DNA of 46,808 bases from an uncultured Lentisphaerota bacterium (GCA_946413265.1 CAMKJU010000024.1:1-46808); one strand, 5' to 3'; counted from the stretch's first letter, positions 8,368-16,719 are shown. The notes: generated by a model from the letters alone, not told the origin. Program-made: numbers and translations.

Positions 8368-8931
8368 TCAGACCGCCATCACTTCGGCTTCCTTTGCCTT
8401 CAACTCCGCATCGATCTTCGCGATGCCGTCGTCCGTGGCCTTCTGGACCTTGTCGAGCCCCTGCTTGAGGTCGTCCTCGGAAATCTTCTTGTCCTTCTCC
8501 AGCTTCTTGAGGGCCTCGTTCGCGTCGCGACGGACGTTGCGCATCGCGATCTTCTGGTCCTCGGCCTGCTTCTTGGCGACCTTCACGATCTCCTTGCGGC
8601 GCTCCTCGTTCAACTCGGGCACCGTAATGCGGACCACCTTGCCGTCGCTCTGCGGCGTCACGCCGATGTTCGCCGCGAGAATCGCCTTCATGATGCCATC
8701 GATCGTCGACGGATCGAACGGCGTGATCTTGATCTGGCGCGGTTCCGGCGTAGAGATCGTGGCGATGTTCTTGAGGGGCTGCTTGGACCCCCACGCCTCG
8801 GCCTGAATGCCGTCCACCATCGCAGTGGACGCCTTGCCCGTGCGGAGACCCGCGAACTGCGCCTTGAGCGCGTCGAAGGACTTCTGGATTTTCGACGTCG
8901 CGTCGTTCAGGACTTCACTTACTGTTTCCAT
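8368..8931 (-). CDS. frr: Ribosome recycling factor
   Basis: The 187-residue protein matches RRF length and sequence throughout: LRTGKAS near residue 30, the middle domain from about 31 to 105 with ITPFDPS, and the C-terminal helical part ERRKEIVKVAKKQAED through NEALKKLEKDKKISEDD. It releases ribosomes from mRNA after termination together with EF-G, in the cytoplasm. ATG 8929-8931 has AAAAGGAA directly upstream. pyrH lies 80 bp upstream; pyrH-frr adjacency is widely conserved in bacteria and supports the call. Confidence 0.96.
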   Translation of the reverse strand: METVSEVLNDATSKIQKSFDALKAQFAGLRTGKASTAMVDGIQAEAWGSKQPLKNIATISTPEPRQIKITPFDPSTIDGIMKAILAANIGVTPQSDGKVVRITVPELNEERRKEIVKVAKKQAEDQKIAMRNVRRDANEALKKLEKDKKISEDDLKQGLDKVQKATDDGIAKIDAELKAKEAEVMAV

Positions 8932-9011
8932 TTCCTTTTGCCTTTCTTAAGTTGATTTGGACATCCGACATTGGACAGCCAGCGTCCGCTTTGCTCATTG
9001 ATTTGAAATTC

Positions 9012-9746
9012 TCAGCCTTTCTCGCTCACGAGGGTGCCAACCGCCTCGCCACGCACGACGCCCTGGAGCGCGTTGCCGTCGAAGAAGTCGAACACAACGA
9101 TAGGTATCTCGTTGTCCATGCACAGCGCGAACGCCGCCGCGTCCATCACCTTGAGGCGCTTCTCGAGCGCCGTCTCGTAGCGGAGCGAGCCGTACTTCTT
9201 CGCCTTCGGGTCCTTCTTCGGATCGGCCGTGTAGATGCCGTCCACCTTCGTGGCCTTCAGGAGCACGTCCGCCCCGATCTCGCTCGCGCGCAGGGCGGCC
9301 GCCGAGTCCGTGGAAAAATACGGGTTGCCGGTGCCGCCGGCAAACACCACCACGCGGCCCTTCTCGAGATGGCGGATCGCCTTGCGCTGGATGAACGGCT
9401 CGGCGAGCTTTGGCATCTCTATGGACGTCATCACGCGCGTGGGCACGCCGATTGCCTCAAGCGCGTTCATCATCGCGAGGCCGTTGATGATCGTGGCGAG
9501 CATTCCCATAGAGTCACCCGTCACGCGGTTCACGCCCTGCGTCGAGCCCGTAAGCCCGCGGAAGATGTTGCCGCCGCCGAGGACGATGCCGACCTGGCAG
9601 CCGAGGGCGTGGATTTTCTTCACGCGCTCGGCCATGAACGCGAGTTTCGCCGGGTCGATGCACTCGCCCGTCTCGCGGTTCGCGAGCACCTCTCCCGAAA
9701 GCTTCAGGAGGATGCGCTTGTACTTTAGCCTTTTCTTCACGGCCAC
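9012..9746 (-). CDS. pyrH: Uridylate kinase
   Basis: Phosphorylates UMP to UDP with ATP, in the cytoplasm. At 244 residues it has the usual length. The amino-acid-kinase fold is shown by LLKLSGEV near residue 13, VLGGGNIFRG, ATIINGLAM, the nucleotide site FAGGTGNPYFSTDSAAALRA, and VDGIYTADP. The start chosen is GTG 9744-9746 with AAGGG seven bases upstream; a second GTG two codons later is possible, while a longer frame to 9917 runs into the STAS gene in another frame and has no support. It is followed by frr, and a gap of 73 bp separates it from the STAS gene. Confidence 0.95.
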   Translation of the reverse strand: MAVKKRLKYKRILLKLSGEVLANRETGECIDPAKLAFMAERVKKIHALGCQVGIVLGGGNIFRGLTGSTQGVNRVTGDSMGMLATIINGLAMMNALEAIGVPTRVMTSIEMPKLAEPFIQRKAIRHLEKGRVVVFAGGTGNPYFSTDSAAALRASEIGADVLLKATKVDGIYTADPKKDPKAKKYGSLRYETALEKRLKVMDAAAFALCMDNEIPIVVFDFFDGNALQGVVRGEAVGTLVSEKG

Positions 9747-9819
9747 TATTTTACCCTTTTTCGCGGCGCGGCGCAACAGGGATTTCAAATAAGTTTTTGT
9801 CGTGAAAAGTCGCCGCAGG

Positions 9820-10113
9820 TCAGACAAGGTTGAGGATGCCAGAGAAACCTGTGATGTCCAGCACCTCCCGAACGGCTTCCTGCGCGTTGGCGATCTGCAG
9901 TTCTCCGCCCTTGGCAAGCATCTTTTTATGTGAGGCGAGCAGGAGTCGGAGCCCTGCCGAGCTCATGTACGGGACGCCCGCAAGGTCGATCACCACGCAA
10001 GTCGCATCGCCGAAGTTCAGTGACGCCTCGAGCTCGGGGGCCGTGACCGTGTCAACCCGTCCGCTGACCGCGATGGTCATCCGGGTTCCTTCTGTAGTTG
10101 TTTTAATCTCCAT
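9820..10113 (-). CDS. STAS-domain anti-sigma-factor-antagonist-like protein
   Basis: A 97-residue single STAS domain of SpoIIAA/RsbV type. Visible are the N-terminal strand TIAVSGRVDT, the VVIDLAGVPYMSSAGLR block whose Ser52 (or Ser51) is in the usual phosphorylation position, and the ending ITGFSGILNLV. Members of this family switch partners: the unphosphorylated form binds and titrates a kinase/anti-sigma partner, and phosphorylation releases it. The start overlaps the end of the phosphatase-kinase gene by 11 nt, with GGAAAA as ribosome site, so it is translationally coupled to its likely enzyme. No sigma factor gene is visible in the window. Confidence 0.9.
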   Translation of the reverse strand: MEIKTTTEGTRMTIAVSGRVDTVTAPELEASLNFGDATCVVIDLAGVPYMSSAGLRLLLASHKKMLAKGGELQIANAQEAVREVLDITGFSGILNLV

Positions 10114-12130
10114 AGTCTTTTCCTATTGTAAGTATGTTGTTGCCGTTGCGCCGCCTGTAGGTGACGGGCGACATCGTTTTCTTGACGATCAGGATTCCAA
10201 GTCCGCCGGCTTCGCGCTCCGCAGCGCTGAGCGTCGTGTCGGGGTCGCGGTGGATGAGCGGATCGAATGGCTTTCCGTCGTCGGAGATGACAAGGCGCAC
10301 TCCCTCCGGATTGTGCGTGAGCACGACGGACAGCGACCAGCGCGTGGCGCCGGAATAGCGCACGATGTTGGCGAAGATTTCGTCGGCCGCTACGAGAAGC
10401 TTGTTCTTGGCCTTTGCGGGCACCGGCTTGAGCGCGGCGGCGAGGTCGTCCGTGGCGCGCGCAAGATCCTCCATCGTCGGAGCGTATTCGCGGGTGACGA
10501 CGTCCGGTTCGCCGCGATAGCGTATCAGGAGCTGCGTGCAGTCGTCCGCCTGCTCGACGTCCGCCGCATACCGGCGCACGTCCGCCAACACGGCGTCAAG
10601 GACGTCTTTCCCATGCCGGCTCGTATCCGAAAGGGCCTTGAGCATCCTCTCCTCTCCGTAGAGGTTCCCAGATTCGTCCGGTTGCTCGACTATGCCATCC
10701 GTGTATAGGTAGATTTCGTCGCCCGGCTTAAGCCACATCTCGCCGGTACGGTAACGGATTCCAGACATTGCGCCGAGCGCAAGCGAGGGACGCGACTTAA
10801 GGAGCTCCGCCTTGCCGCCGCGCAGCACGACCGGCGGATTGTGCCCCGCGTTCACGAACGTCACGTGCCCCGTCCGCGTGTTGAGCTCGCCGGCCCAAGC
10901 CGTGACGAACGTGCAGGAGGAATTGCCCTCGCTGAGCGCGTCGTTCACCTCCTCGAACGCCTGCGCGATCGGCTTGCCCGTCTGCTCGGCGCCCTTGAGG
11001 AGCGTCTTCGCGCGCATCATGAACATCGCCGCCGGAACGCCCTTCCCGCTCACGTCGGCGACGAGGAATAGCAGGCGGTCCTTCCCGATGAAGTAGAAGT
11101 CGTAGAAGTCGCCGCCTACCTCCTTCGCCGTCTCCATCGACGCCCAGATGTCGAATCGCGTCTCGTCCGGGAACGGCGGGAACACGTTCGGCAGCGCTGA
11201 GAGCTGGATGTCCGTCGCCATCTTCATCTCCTTTGCCGCCTGCGCGCGCATCTGTTGTCGGACGAACGCGGAGATGACGAAGCCGACGAGCAGCGCCACG
11301 AACACGAGCGCCACGCCGTTCAGCAAGGCCGTCGAGCCTACGAGGACGTCGCGCTGCACCGCGGCAGATCCCTTCGGTATCATCACGTAGACGGGGAAGC
11401 TCTCGATTTCCTTGCACTTCCAGTAGAAGAAATCCCCGTCTGGTTCCTGGAACTGCGTACCCTCGCGGTTCGGCTCCTCGTAGTCGGAGAGGACGAGTCC
11501 GGAAGGAGTGGTGACCACGATGCCGCCCGTTCCGCCGACGTGCCAATTGCGGAAGAGGTCCACGCAGGTGGAGCGCGCAAGCGACTGCAGGGCCTTCGCG
11601 TCGCATCCGATCTCGAAGAATCCGCCGGCGTGCCGCCACACTCCCACGAACTTGCGCCAGTTGCCGTTCGCAGGGTTGCTGCGGAACGGCTGGCAGTACT
11701 CAGTGTACCTGCCGTCTACGAGGCCCATCATTTCGTTTGCGACCTTGTCGTCGGTTGCGGCGAAGTTGAAGGCCGGCCTTCCGGGGCGCGCGAGGTAGTC
11801 GTCCACGGACGAACGCACGATGTCGCCCTTCTCGTCTGCGATGCTGACCTCGGTGACGCGCAGCTCGCGTGCGAGCTTCTGCATTGAGGCCGGATCGTCA
11901 GGGTGTCCGTCCTCAAGCTGCTCCCTGGCCGCCATGCACACGAGCACGAGCCGCTCGTTGACGCAATCGGCGAGCTCGTCCTGCACGTTGTCGAACGTGC
12001 GGTCGATGAGCGCGTACGCGTCGCGCTCGGATAGACGGTCGTGCAGGAACCACGAGAAGGCCAGCGACAGCAGGAACGCCGCAAGCACGCTTAATATGAG
12101 CTTGAGGTTCAGGCTTCGGCGATTGGTCAT
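10103..12130 (-). CDS. Membrane PP2C/SpoIIE-type phosphatase fused to an RsbW-like HATPase kinase domain
   Basis: 675 residues. Transmembrane segments at about 10-29 and 262-290 frame an extracytoplasmic sensor region (30-260, Cache-like by position only). A short coiled linker (291-310) leads to the SpoIIE/RsbU phosphatase domain (about 312-540) with metal ligands in GGDFYD (339-344), ADVSGKG (358-364), YTDGI (476-480) and DDCT (529-532). A C-terminal HATPase_c domain (545-670) shows the N box DEIFANIVRY (583-592), DDGKPFDP (617-624) and GGLGILI (642-648), as in RsbW/SpoIIAB kinases. Thus one protein carries both the phosphatase and the kinase expected to act on the adjacent STAS protein, under control of a periplasmic signal. 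It overlaps the upstream gene by ATGA and the STAS gene by 11 nt. Confidence 0.9.
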   Translation of the reverse strand: MTNRRSLNLKLILSVLAAFLLSLAFSWFLHDRLSERDAYALIDRTFDNVQDELADCVNERLVLVCMAAREQLEDGHPDDPASMQKLARELRVTEVSIADEKGDIVRSSVDDYLARPGRPAFNFAATDDKVANEMMGLVDGRYTEYCQPFRSNPANGNWRKFVGVWRHAGGFFEIGCDAKALQSLARSTCVDLFRNWHVGGTGGIVVTTPSGLVLSDYEEPNREGTQFQEPDGDFFYWKCKEIESFPVYVMIPKGSAAVQRDVLVGSTALLNGVALVFVALLVGFVISAFVRQQMRAQAAKEMKMATDIQLSALPNVFPPFPDETRFDIWASMETAKEVGGDFYDFYFIGKDRLLFLVADVSGKGVPAAMFMMRAKTLLKGAEQTGKPIAQAFEEVNDALSEGNSSCTFVTAWAGELNTRTGHVTFVNAGHNPPVVLRGGKAELLKSRPSLALGAMSGIRYRTGEMWLKPGDEIYLYTDGIVEQPDESGNLYGEERMLKALSDTSRHGKDVLDAVLADVRRYAADVEQADDCTQLLIRYRGEPDVVTREYAPTMEDLARATDDLAAALKPVPAKAKNKLLVAADEIFANIVRYSGATRWSLSVVLTHNPEGVRLVISDDGKPFDPLIHRDPDTTLSAAEREAGGLGILIVKKTMSPVTYRRRNGNNILTIGKDYGD

Positions 12131-12834
12131 TTCGCACCCCCCTCCGCAATCACGGCGTTTGCGGCGGCGAGCACGTCGGGCCTCCGCTTGTCCACGGCAA
12201 CTCCATATCCATCGCGCGTCTCGAACGGCGTAATGGAGAAGCGTCCGCTGGATTTCTCTGCTAATTTCCTGAGCGGGATGTCGTCGAGGAATATGGCGTC
12301 TATCTCGCCGCTCTCAAGCGCGGCCACTGCCTCCACGAGACCCTTGTAGCGCATGGGATCGCCTCCGTGGCAGCTGATGTAGAAATCCTGCACGGTGTCG
12401 GTCTTGACCCCTACGTTCAGCGTGTCGACCTGCGACATGCGCGGCTTCGGATCCCCGCTCCTGTACAGGAAGCACGATCCGCCGAAGGCGTACGGCGCCG
12501 AGAAGTTCACGTCGCGCTGGCGTGCTTCGTTTATGGTGATTGTCGCAATGCCGAAGTCCGCCGTGCCCGCCTTGAGCCGCGGCAGGATGTCAGGGAACAT
12601 GACTTTCTCCACAACGAGCCCGCGGCCCATCTTCGCCGCGATCCGCCGCGCAAGGTCAATGTCCGTACCTACGACCTCACCTGAAGCGTTCGTGTATGAG
12701 GTCGGCGGCTCCGTCGGGTTGGTGATGAACACGAGCGGACGCGACGCGTCGGCGATGCGCGGATCGACGCTTTGCGCGGAACGGTCCGAACAGCCGACGA
12801 TGGCGACAAGCGCCAGAAAAGACAATATTCTCAT
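12127..12834 (-). CDS. Family 3 solute-binding lipoprotein (amino-acid-type)
   Basis: 235 residues with lipobox AIVGC, giving lipid-modified Cys15. The mature part has the SBP_bac_3 order: ITNPTEPPTSYTN, then GTDIDLARRIAAKMGR, DILPRLKAGTADFGIATITIN, R-x-VNFSAPYAF, and the second-lobe LESGEIDAIFLDDIPL. Such proteins bind amino acids or similar small polar solutes, either for an ABC importer or as sensor subunits. No importer permease or ATPase is nearby; instead the gene overlaps, by ATGA at each end, the MATE-fusion gene and the membrane phosphatase gene. A sensing role for the phosphatase or a supply role for the transporter are both possible. Confidence 0.88.
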   Translation of the reverse strand: MRILSFLALVAIVGCSDRSAQSVDPRIADASRPLVFITNPTEPPTSYTNASGEVVGTDIDLARRIAAKMGRGLVVEKVMFPDILPRLKAGTADFGIATITINEARQRDVNFSAPYAFGGSCFLYRSGDPKPRMSQVDTLNVGVKTDTVQDFYISCHGGDPMRYKGLVEAVAALESGEIDAIFLDDIPLRKLAEKSSGRFSITPFETRDGYGVAVDKRRPDVLAAANAVIAEGGAK

Positions 12835-14525
12835 AACTTGAAAACGTTCCTGTTGAATCCAGTAGTTGTGAGGTTGCGGCGGACAGGAATCGCCGTCATC
12901 AGGTTGGAGACGAGATAGCCGCGGAGCGAGGACACGCGCGCGTCGGCGTCAGTGATGTTGAAAATCACGCCGTCGTCGCGGAGGACGATCATAAGCCCGT
13001 CGTTGAGATCTACCGTCACCTCGGCCTTGACCCGCCTCCCCGAATTGCGGTCGTGAACGACCATCAACGCCTCCTCCACGAGGAGCGCGGCCTTCGACGC
13101 GCGACGCCCCATGACGCCATTCGCTCCGAGATGCGCCCCTACGGACGCCGAGACGCCGCAGATGGACACAGGGTCTAGTTCAAGGTCGAATGCGCGCAAT
13201 GCAGCCTCACGGCCCTTTGGCAGGAGGAACGGGAAACCGCTACGTCCCCCTCTCGCCAGCACGTACAGGGCGACAAGACCCAGCGCCAACGCCGGGGCCA
13301 AGCCGAGCGCGCCCCATACGCCATGCGCCCCCCAGCATGAACCGAACAGGGGGAAGAGCGCAACGGGCAGACCGAATACGGCGAGAATCGTCATAATGGA
13401 CGAAAGCCTTTCCCGCCCGATGAACACGTAATATGAATTGAACAGCAGCACGAGCGAAAGACTCGGAAGCGATGCGGATACGATGCGCACCGCCAAGCGG
13501 GCCTCGGGAACCGTCGCCGGACTGCTGATGCCAACCAAGGAGAGCATCAGCCCGGGGAATGCAAGCAACAGCAACATGACGCCGCCGCCTTCAACCAGTG
13601 ACGCCACAAGCGCCGCGTGCATCACGCGCTTCGTCAGAACAGGATTCTTCTCGCCGATGTACACGCTTGCAAGCGGCTGTGCGGCGTTTGCGACGCCGTT
13701 GAACATCTCGGAGATTCCGATCGTCATCACGACTACGGCGAGAACTGGAAGCATTTCCGAACCGAACTTCGCGATCACGTATGCGTTGAGGGCGAACATG
13801 AGGGCCGCCTTGCCGATGTTCTTGCTGGCGTCGCCGAACGACTTGCCGGAAATCTTGAGGATGTCGGCGAATATGAAATGACGCGACCAGCCCAGCATGC
13901 ATCCCTTCCTGCGGAAATGGAACAGCAGCACGACGATGGCGGCGAGCGAGCCCAGCCCCGTGCCGACCGCGCAGCCGGCCGCGCCGTACGCCATGGTCAG
14001 AGGCACGGACATAAGGCAGTTCCCGAGCAGCTGCGCGAGGTAGGAACAGAACGACAGCCGCGCGTCGCCGTCCGCGTAGCACATCGCCCCAAGATAGAAC
14101 GCGAGCGGCTGCAACGCCGCAGCCGGCAGGAACCACAGCCAGTACGAGGCGGCCATGCTCGACACTGCCTGCGACGCCCCGAAGGCGGCGATGACCGGCG
14201 TGCGCACGGCGGCAAGCACCGCAGCGGTAAGCAGACCGAATGCGACCGCCGAGATTGTGCCAAGCGTGAAGTATCCTTGAGCCCGACGCACGTGCAGCGC
14301 GCCAAGTTCCGTCGCGAACAAAACGCTCGTGCCGACTGTCACCATCATGCCGACGAACGTGACTAACTCGAACACGAGCTGCATAAGGTTGACCGCCGAA
14401 AGCCCGGTCTCGCCGAGGATGTGACCGCAGATGATCGAGTCGGACAGCCCCATCAGGAATTCCGCCGCCATAGCGAATGTCGCGGCTGGCAGGAATGAAT
14501 TGAATTTGGATGTGGCAAAAGTCAT
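12831..14525 (-). CDS. MATE-family transporter with C-terminal HATPase-like domain
   Basis: The probable start is ATG 14523-14525, overlapping the stop of a short upstream ORF (ATGA); the frame is open further upstream, but only with a TTG start or a poorly placed ATG. Residues 1 to about 425 give the 12 membrane segments of a MATE antiporter (ATFAMAAEFLMGLSDSIICG near the start; SMAASYWLWFLPAAALQPLA; SEMFNGVANAAQPLASVYIG in the second half). Residues about 440-564 are soluble and resemble a degenerate anti-sigma-type ATPase domain: LLVEEALMVVHDRN (482-494) in N-box position, with the usual Asn absent, and LRDDGVIFNITD (515-526) in G1-box position. MATE proteins export small molecules using sodium or proton gradients. 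The soluble domain plus the phosphatase/STAS neighbours suggest regulated transport or signalling from the transporter. Confidence 0.85.
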   Translation of the reverse strand: MTFATSKFNSFLPAATFAMAAEFLMGLSDSIICGHILGETGLSAVNLMQLVFELVTFVGMMVTVGTSVLFATELGALHVRRAQGYFTLGTISAVAFGLLTAAVLAAVRTPVIAAFGASQAVSSMAASYWLWFLPAAALQPLAFYLGAMCYADGDARLSFCSYLAQLLGNCLMSVPLTMAYGAAGCAVGTGLGSLAAIVVLLFHFRRKGCMLGWSRHFIFADILKISGKSFGDASKNIGKAALMFALNAYVIAKFGSEMLPVLAVVVMTIGISEMFNGVANAAQPLASVYIGEKNPVLTKRVMHAALVASLVEGGGVMLLLLAFPGLMLSLVGISSPATVPEARLAVRIVSASLPSLSLVLLFNSYYVFIGRERLSSIMTILAVFGLPVALFPLFGSCWGAHGVWGALGLAPALALGLVALYVLARGGRSGFPFLLPKGREAALRAFDLELDPVSICGVSASVGAHLGANGVMGRRASKAALLVEEALMVVHDRNSGRRVKAEVTVDLNDGLMIVLRDDGVIFNITDADARVSSLRGYLVSNLMTAIPVRRNLTTTGFNRNVFKL

Positions 14526-14632
14526 GCAAACACGCGCAACTGCCTCAGGAAACATCCCCAGGGCTTCAATGATCTTCCGACCCTGGCCTCGTCCGGCCAA
14601 GACTCGTCATGCAGTTCTTGTTTCGTCATCAT
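14522..14632 (-). CDS. Short leader ORF (36 codons) coupled to the MATE-fusion gene
   Basis: Begins with two ATG codons (14630-14632 first), eight bases after AAGGAATAAG, which overlaps the stop of the methylase gene. The product starts MMTKQELHDESWPDEARV and has three Trp/Cys-containing turns but no recognised domain. Its TGA overlaps the ATG of the MATE gene. The MATE start has no good ribosome site of its own, so translation through this ORF may deliver ribosomes to it. It could instead mark a frameshift at the MATE N-terminus, because the MATE frame is open in parallel. Confidence 0.45.
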   Translation of the reverse strand: MMTKQELHDESWPDEARVGRSLKPWGCFLRQLRVFA

Positions 14633-14643
14633 TATCTTATTCC

Positions 14644-15795
14644 TTATTTTTCCGTGGCAATATTATACCACAGTTTTGCCCCACATGGCGGCAAGGGATG
14701 GCGCTTGACGAGAAACAGGTATTCCGTCACCTTCAGCGGACGATTACGGAGATTGCGGCTGCCCCTGAATGCGTTGTACTCGATCTCCACCGGCGTTACT
14801 GCGCCGAGCGTTTCGAGAAACGCCGTGAAGCTGTCCTTCCCGATGAAACCCTCTGAGTTGTACGACACCATCAGATAGCTGGCCGGCGTGTTCCTCAACA
14901 GTTCGAAAAACGTCTCCTCCGCCTCGTGTTTCCTGTTGTACCTGGAATGGTTCCAGCCGTCGGGGATGCCGCTGACCGCGCTCATCTTCCTAGGAGACCT
15001 GTTCTCGGCTAGCAGATTGAGCATGAAGTAGTTTGAGCCATACGGATGCTGGTTGTACGGCGGGTCGAAATAGGCGAGGTCCACGGGATCGATTGCGGGA
15101 GCGACCGCGTTGGCGTCGCCACGCAGGACGAGGCTTTCGCAGTCGAAGTTGGAGAGCACTGGCTTCTGAAGTCGGATCTCCCCGCAGATGCGCGCGCGGG
15201 CGTTCTTCCCTTCGCCGCCGAATTCGCCTATCCCGCGCCTGTTCTTGTAGAACCCCTTGAAGACGCCGGACGTGTTCGCGTGTATCGACGCCTCAGCAAG
15301 GAGCGGCCCAAGCAGCAGATTGAAATACTTCGGCGGAACGACCGCGTCAAGCGCGTTCCTCGCGGAATCGAGCGTAACGGCATTTGCGTGGGTATAGAAC
15401 ACGCGCTCTCCTTTTTGGATGGCATCGTCATCTTTCGGCGCATAAAGTTTAGTGACGAAACCCTCGACCCTGTGCGCGGACGCATACGCTGTCCATTCCC
15501 TGAAAACCGCATCGAGTTCTGCCTCGTCGATCGCCGACCGGTTCGTCAGATAGCACCTGTTCACGACTTCGCTGTAGCGTTCCAGGTCGTTGGCTACAAT
15601 CAGCGACGCATGCCGCTTCATGAAGCGGGAAACGACGCCACTCCCCGAAAACGCGTCAAAGAATCTGATCCTGTCCTTGCCAAGTTCCCTTTTCACAGTA
15701 TCGACGCAGTCGCCGATGAACCGCAGGAGTGAACGCTTGTTCCCCAGATAGGTTAGGAGCTGGGTAGTAAGATACGCCTCCGACTCCTCGTTCAT
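14644..15795 (-). CDS. Orphan N6-adenine DNA methyltransferase (D12 class)
   Basis: 383 residues from ATG 15793-15795 (AGGGAG just upstream). Motif X is TYLGNKRSLL (15-24), the SAM-binding motif I is FFDAFSGSGVVS (45-56), and catalytic motif IV is YFDPPYNQHPYGSNY with DPPY at 244-247. This alpha-class order is that of Dam, M.DpnII and related enzymes that methylate adenine in short DNA sites. No restriction endonuclease gene is nearby, so it is called an orphan; target sequence unknown. It lies 13 bp downstream of the epimerase-like gene and its stop overlaps the ribosome site of the next ORF, so it appears co-transcribed with the MATE/STAS cluster. Confidence 0.9.
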   Translation of the reverse strand: MNEESEAYLTTQLLTYLGNKRSLLRFIGDCVDTVKRELGKDRIRFFDAFSGSGVVSRFMKRHASLIVANDLERYSEVVNRCYLTNRSAIDEAELDAVFREWTAYASAHRVEGFVTKLYAPKDDDAIQKGERVFYTHANAVTLDSARNALDAVVPPKYFNLLLGPLLAEASIHANTSGVFKGFYKNRRGIGEFGGEGKNARARICGEIRLQKPVLSNFDCESLVLRGDANAVAPAIDPVDLAYFDPPYNQHPYGSNYFMLNLLAENRSPRKMSAVSGIPDGWNHSRYNRKHEAEETFFELLRNTPASYLMVSYNSEGFIGKDSFTAFLETLGAVTPVEIEYNAFRGSRNLRNRPLKVTEYLFLVKRHPLPPCGAKLWYNIATEK

Positions 15796-15808
15796 ATTCT
15801 CCCTGCCG

Positions 15809-16705
15809 CTATGCGCGCGCCTCAAGGTCTTTCATCGTGGCGATGGCCGTATGGATGTTCTTCTCAAGATCCGCCTTGTTGCCCCAGCCGCATTCGCACG
15901 AGACGCCGCCCGTGTAGCCGATGCGCTTGAGCGCGGCGAAGTACGGAAGAAACACCTCCGTGTCATTCGCCCCGGGATAGGAGCGCTTGCCCTTCGTTGC
16001 GATGTGGCAGTGCTTGAGGCATCCGCCGGCCTTGACTATCGAATCGGCGGATTCGCCGCCCTCGATCATGTGGAAGATGTCCGCAAGCAGCTGGATGCGC
16101 GGCGAATTGACCTCGTCCACGATCTTCTTGCCCTGCCAGACGAAGTTGACGACGTTCGACTCCTTCGGGCGCAGCGGCTCGATGACCACCTGAACCGTCT
16201 TGAGGTCCGCAACGCGCTTCGCGAGCTCCGCGCAGAAATCGGAATATTGCTTCACTCCCCTCTCGACGGCTGAGGGGTCTGCCTTCACGAGCTCCTTCGG
16301 CAGGTTCCGCGCGCCGCCGGACCCGAACACGATCGTCTTCACGCCGACCTCTTCCGCGCGACGGAGCACTCTCTCCGCGTAGTCAAGGGCCGGCGCGAAT
16401 TTTGCCTTCGGTCCCGTAAGGCGGAACTTGCCCGGGATGAAGCCGTTGCAGGAACGGAGCGGCAGCGGCGCGGCAAGGATCTCGTCGCGGCGCTTCGCCC
16501 ACTTGTCGGCGTTCGGCTCGTCCGGGATGAACGCGGAGGACGCACCCCACTCCCAGAAATCGTAGCCCGCCTTCTTGAGCAGCGGAACGTCCTTCGGTCC
16601 GCGGCATGCGCCGAACAGGATGCGCCCCTTCTTTCCAGTGCCGGCCAATCCCGTCCAAGCGCACGCACCCGCCGCCAATGACAAAAATTCCCGTCTATTC
16701 ACCAT
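15809..16705 (-). CDS. Tat-exported TIM-barrel sugar isomerase/epimerase-like protein
   Basis: 298 residues with a twin-arginine signal (NRREFLSLAAGACAWTGLAG, residues 3-22). The rest is an AP-endonuclease-2/xylose-isomerase-like TIM barrel: YDFWEWGA near 48, KTIVFGSGGARNLP, VVIEPLRPKESN, QLLADIFHMIEGG and HCHIATKGKRSYPG, where the Glu, Asp and His residues fit the divalent-metal site of the hydroxypyruvate isomerase and sugar epimerase relatives. Tat export indicates that it acts folded in the periplasm. The substrate is unknown. ATG 16703-16705 has GGAG at good spacing. It follows the TolB-like gene across a 53-bp gap with a short tandem repeat. Confidence 0.8.
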   Translation of the reverse strand: MVNRREFLSLAAGACAWTGLAGTGKKGRILFGACRGPKDVPLLKKAGYDFWEWGASSAFIPDEPNADKWAKRRDEILAAPLPLRSCNGFIPGKFRLTGPKAKFAPALDYAERVLRRAEEVGVKTIVFGSGGARNLPKELVKADPSAVERGVKQYSDFCAELAKRVADLKTVQVVIEPLRPKESNVVNFVWQGKKIVDEVNSPRIQLLADIFHMIEGGESADSIVKAGGCLKHCHIATKGKRSYPGANDTEVFLPYFAALKRIGYTGGVSCECGWGNKADLEKNIHTAIATMKDLEARA

Positions 16706-16719
16706 TTCACATTCTCCGC

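Noticed and set aside
9012-9917. Longer pyrH reading frame starting at 9917
   Set aside because: It would overlap the STAS gene by about 100 bp, has no ribosome site, and adds sequence not found in UMP kinases; GTG at 9746 gives the normal length.
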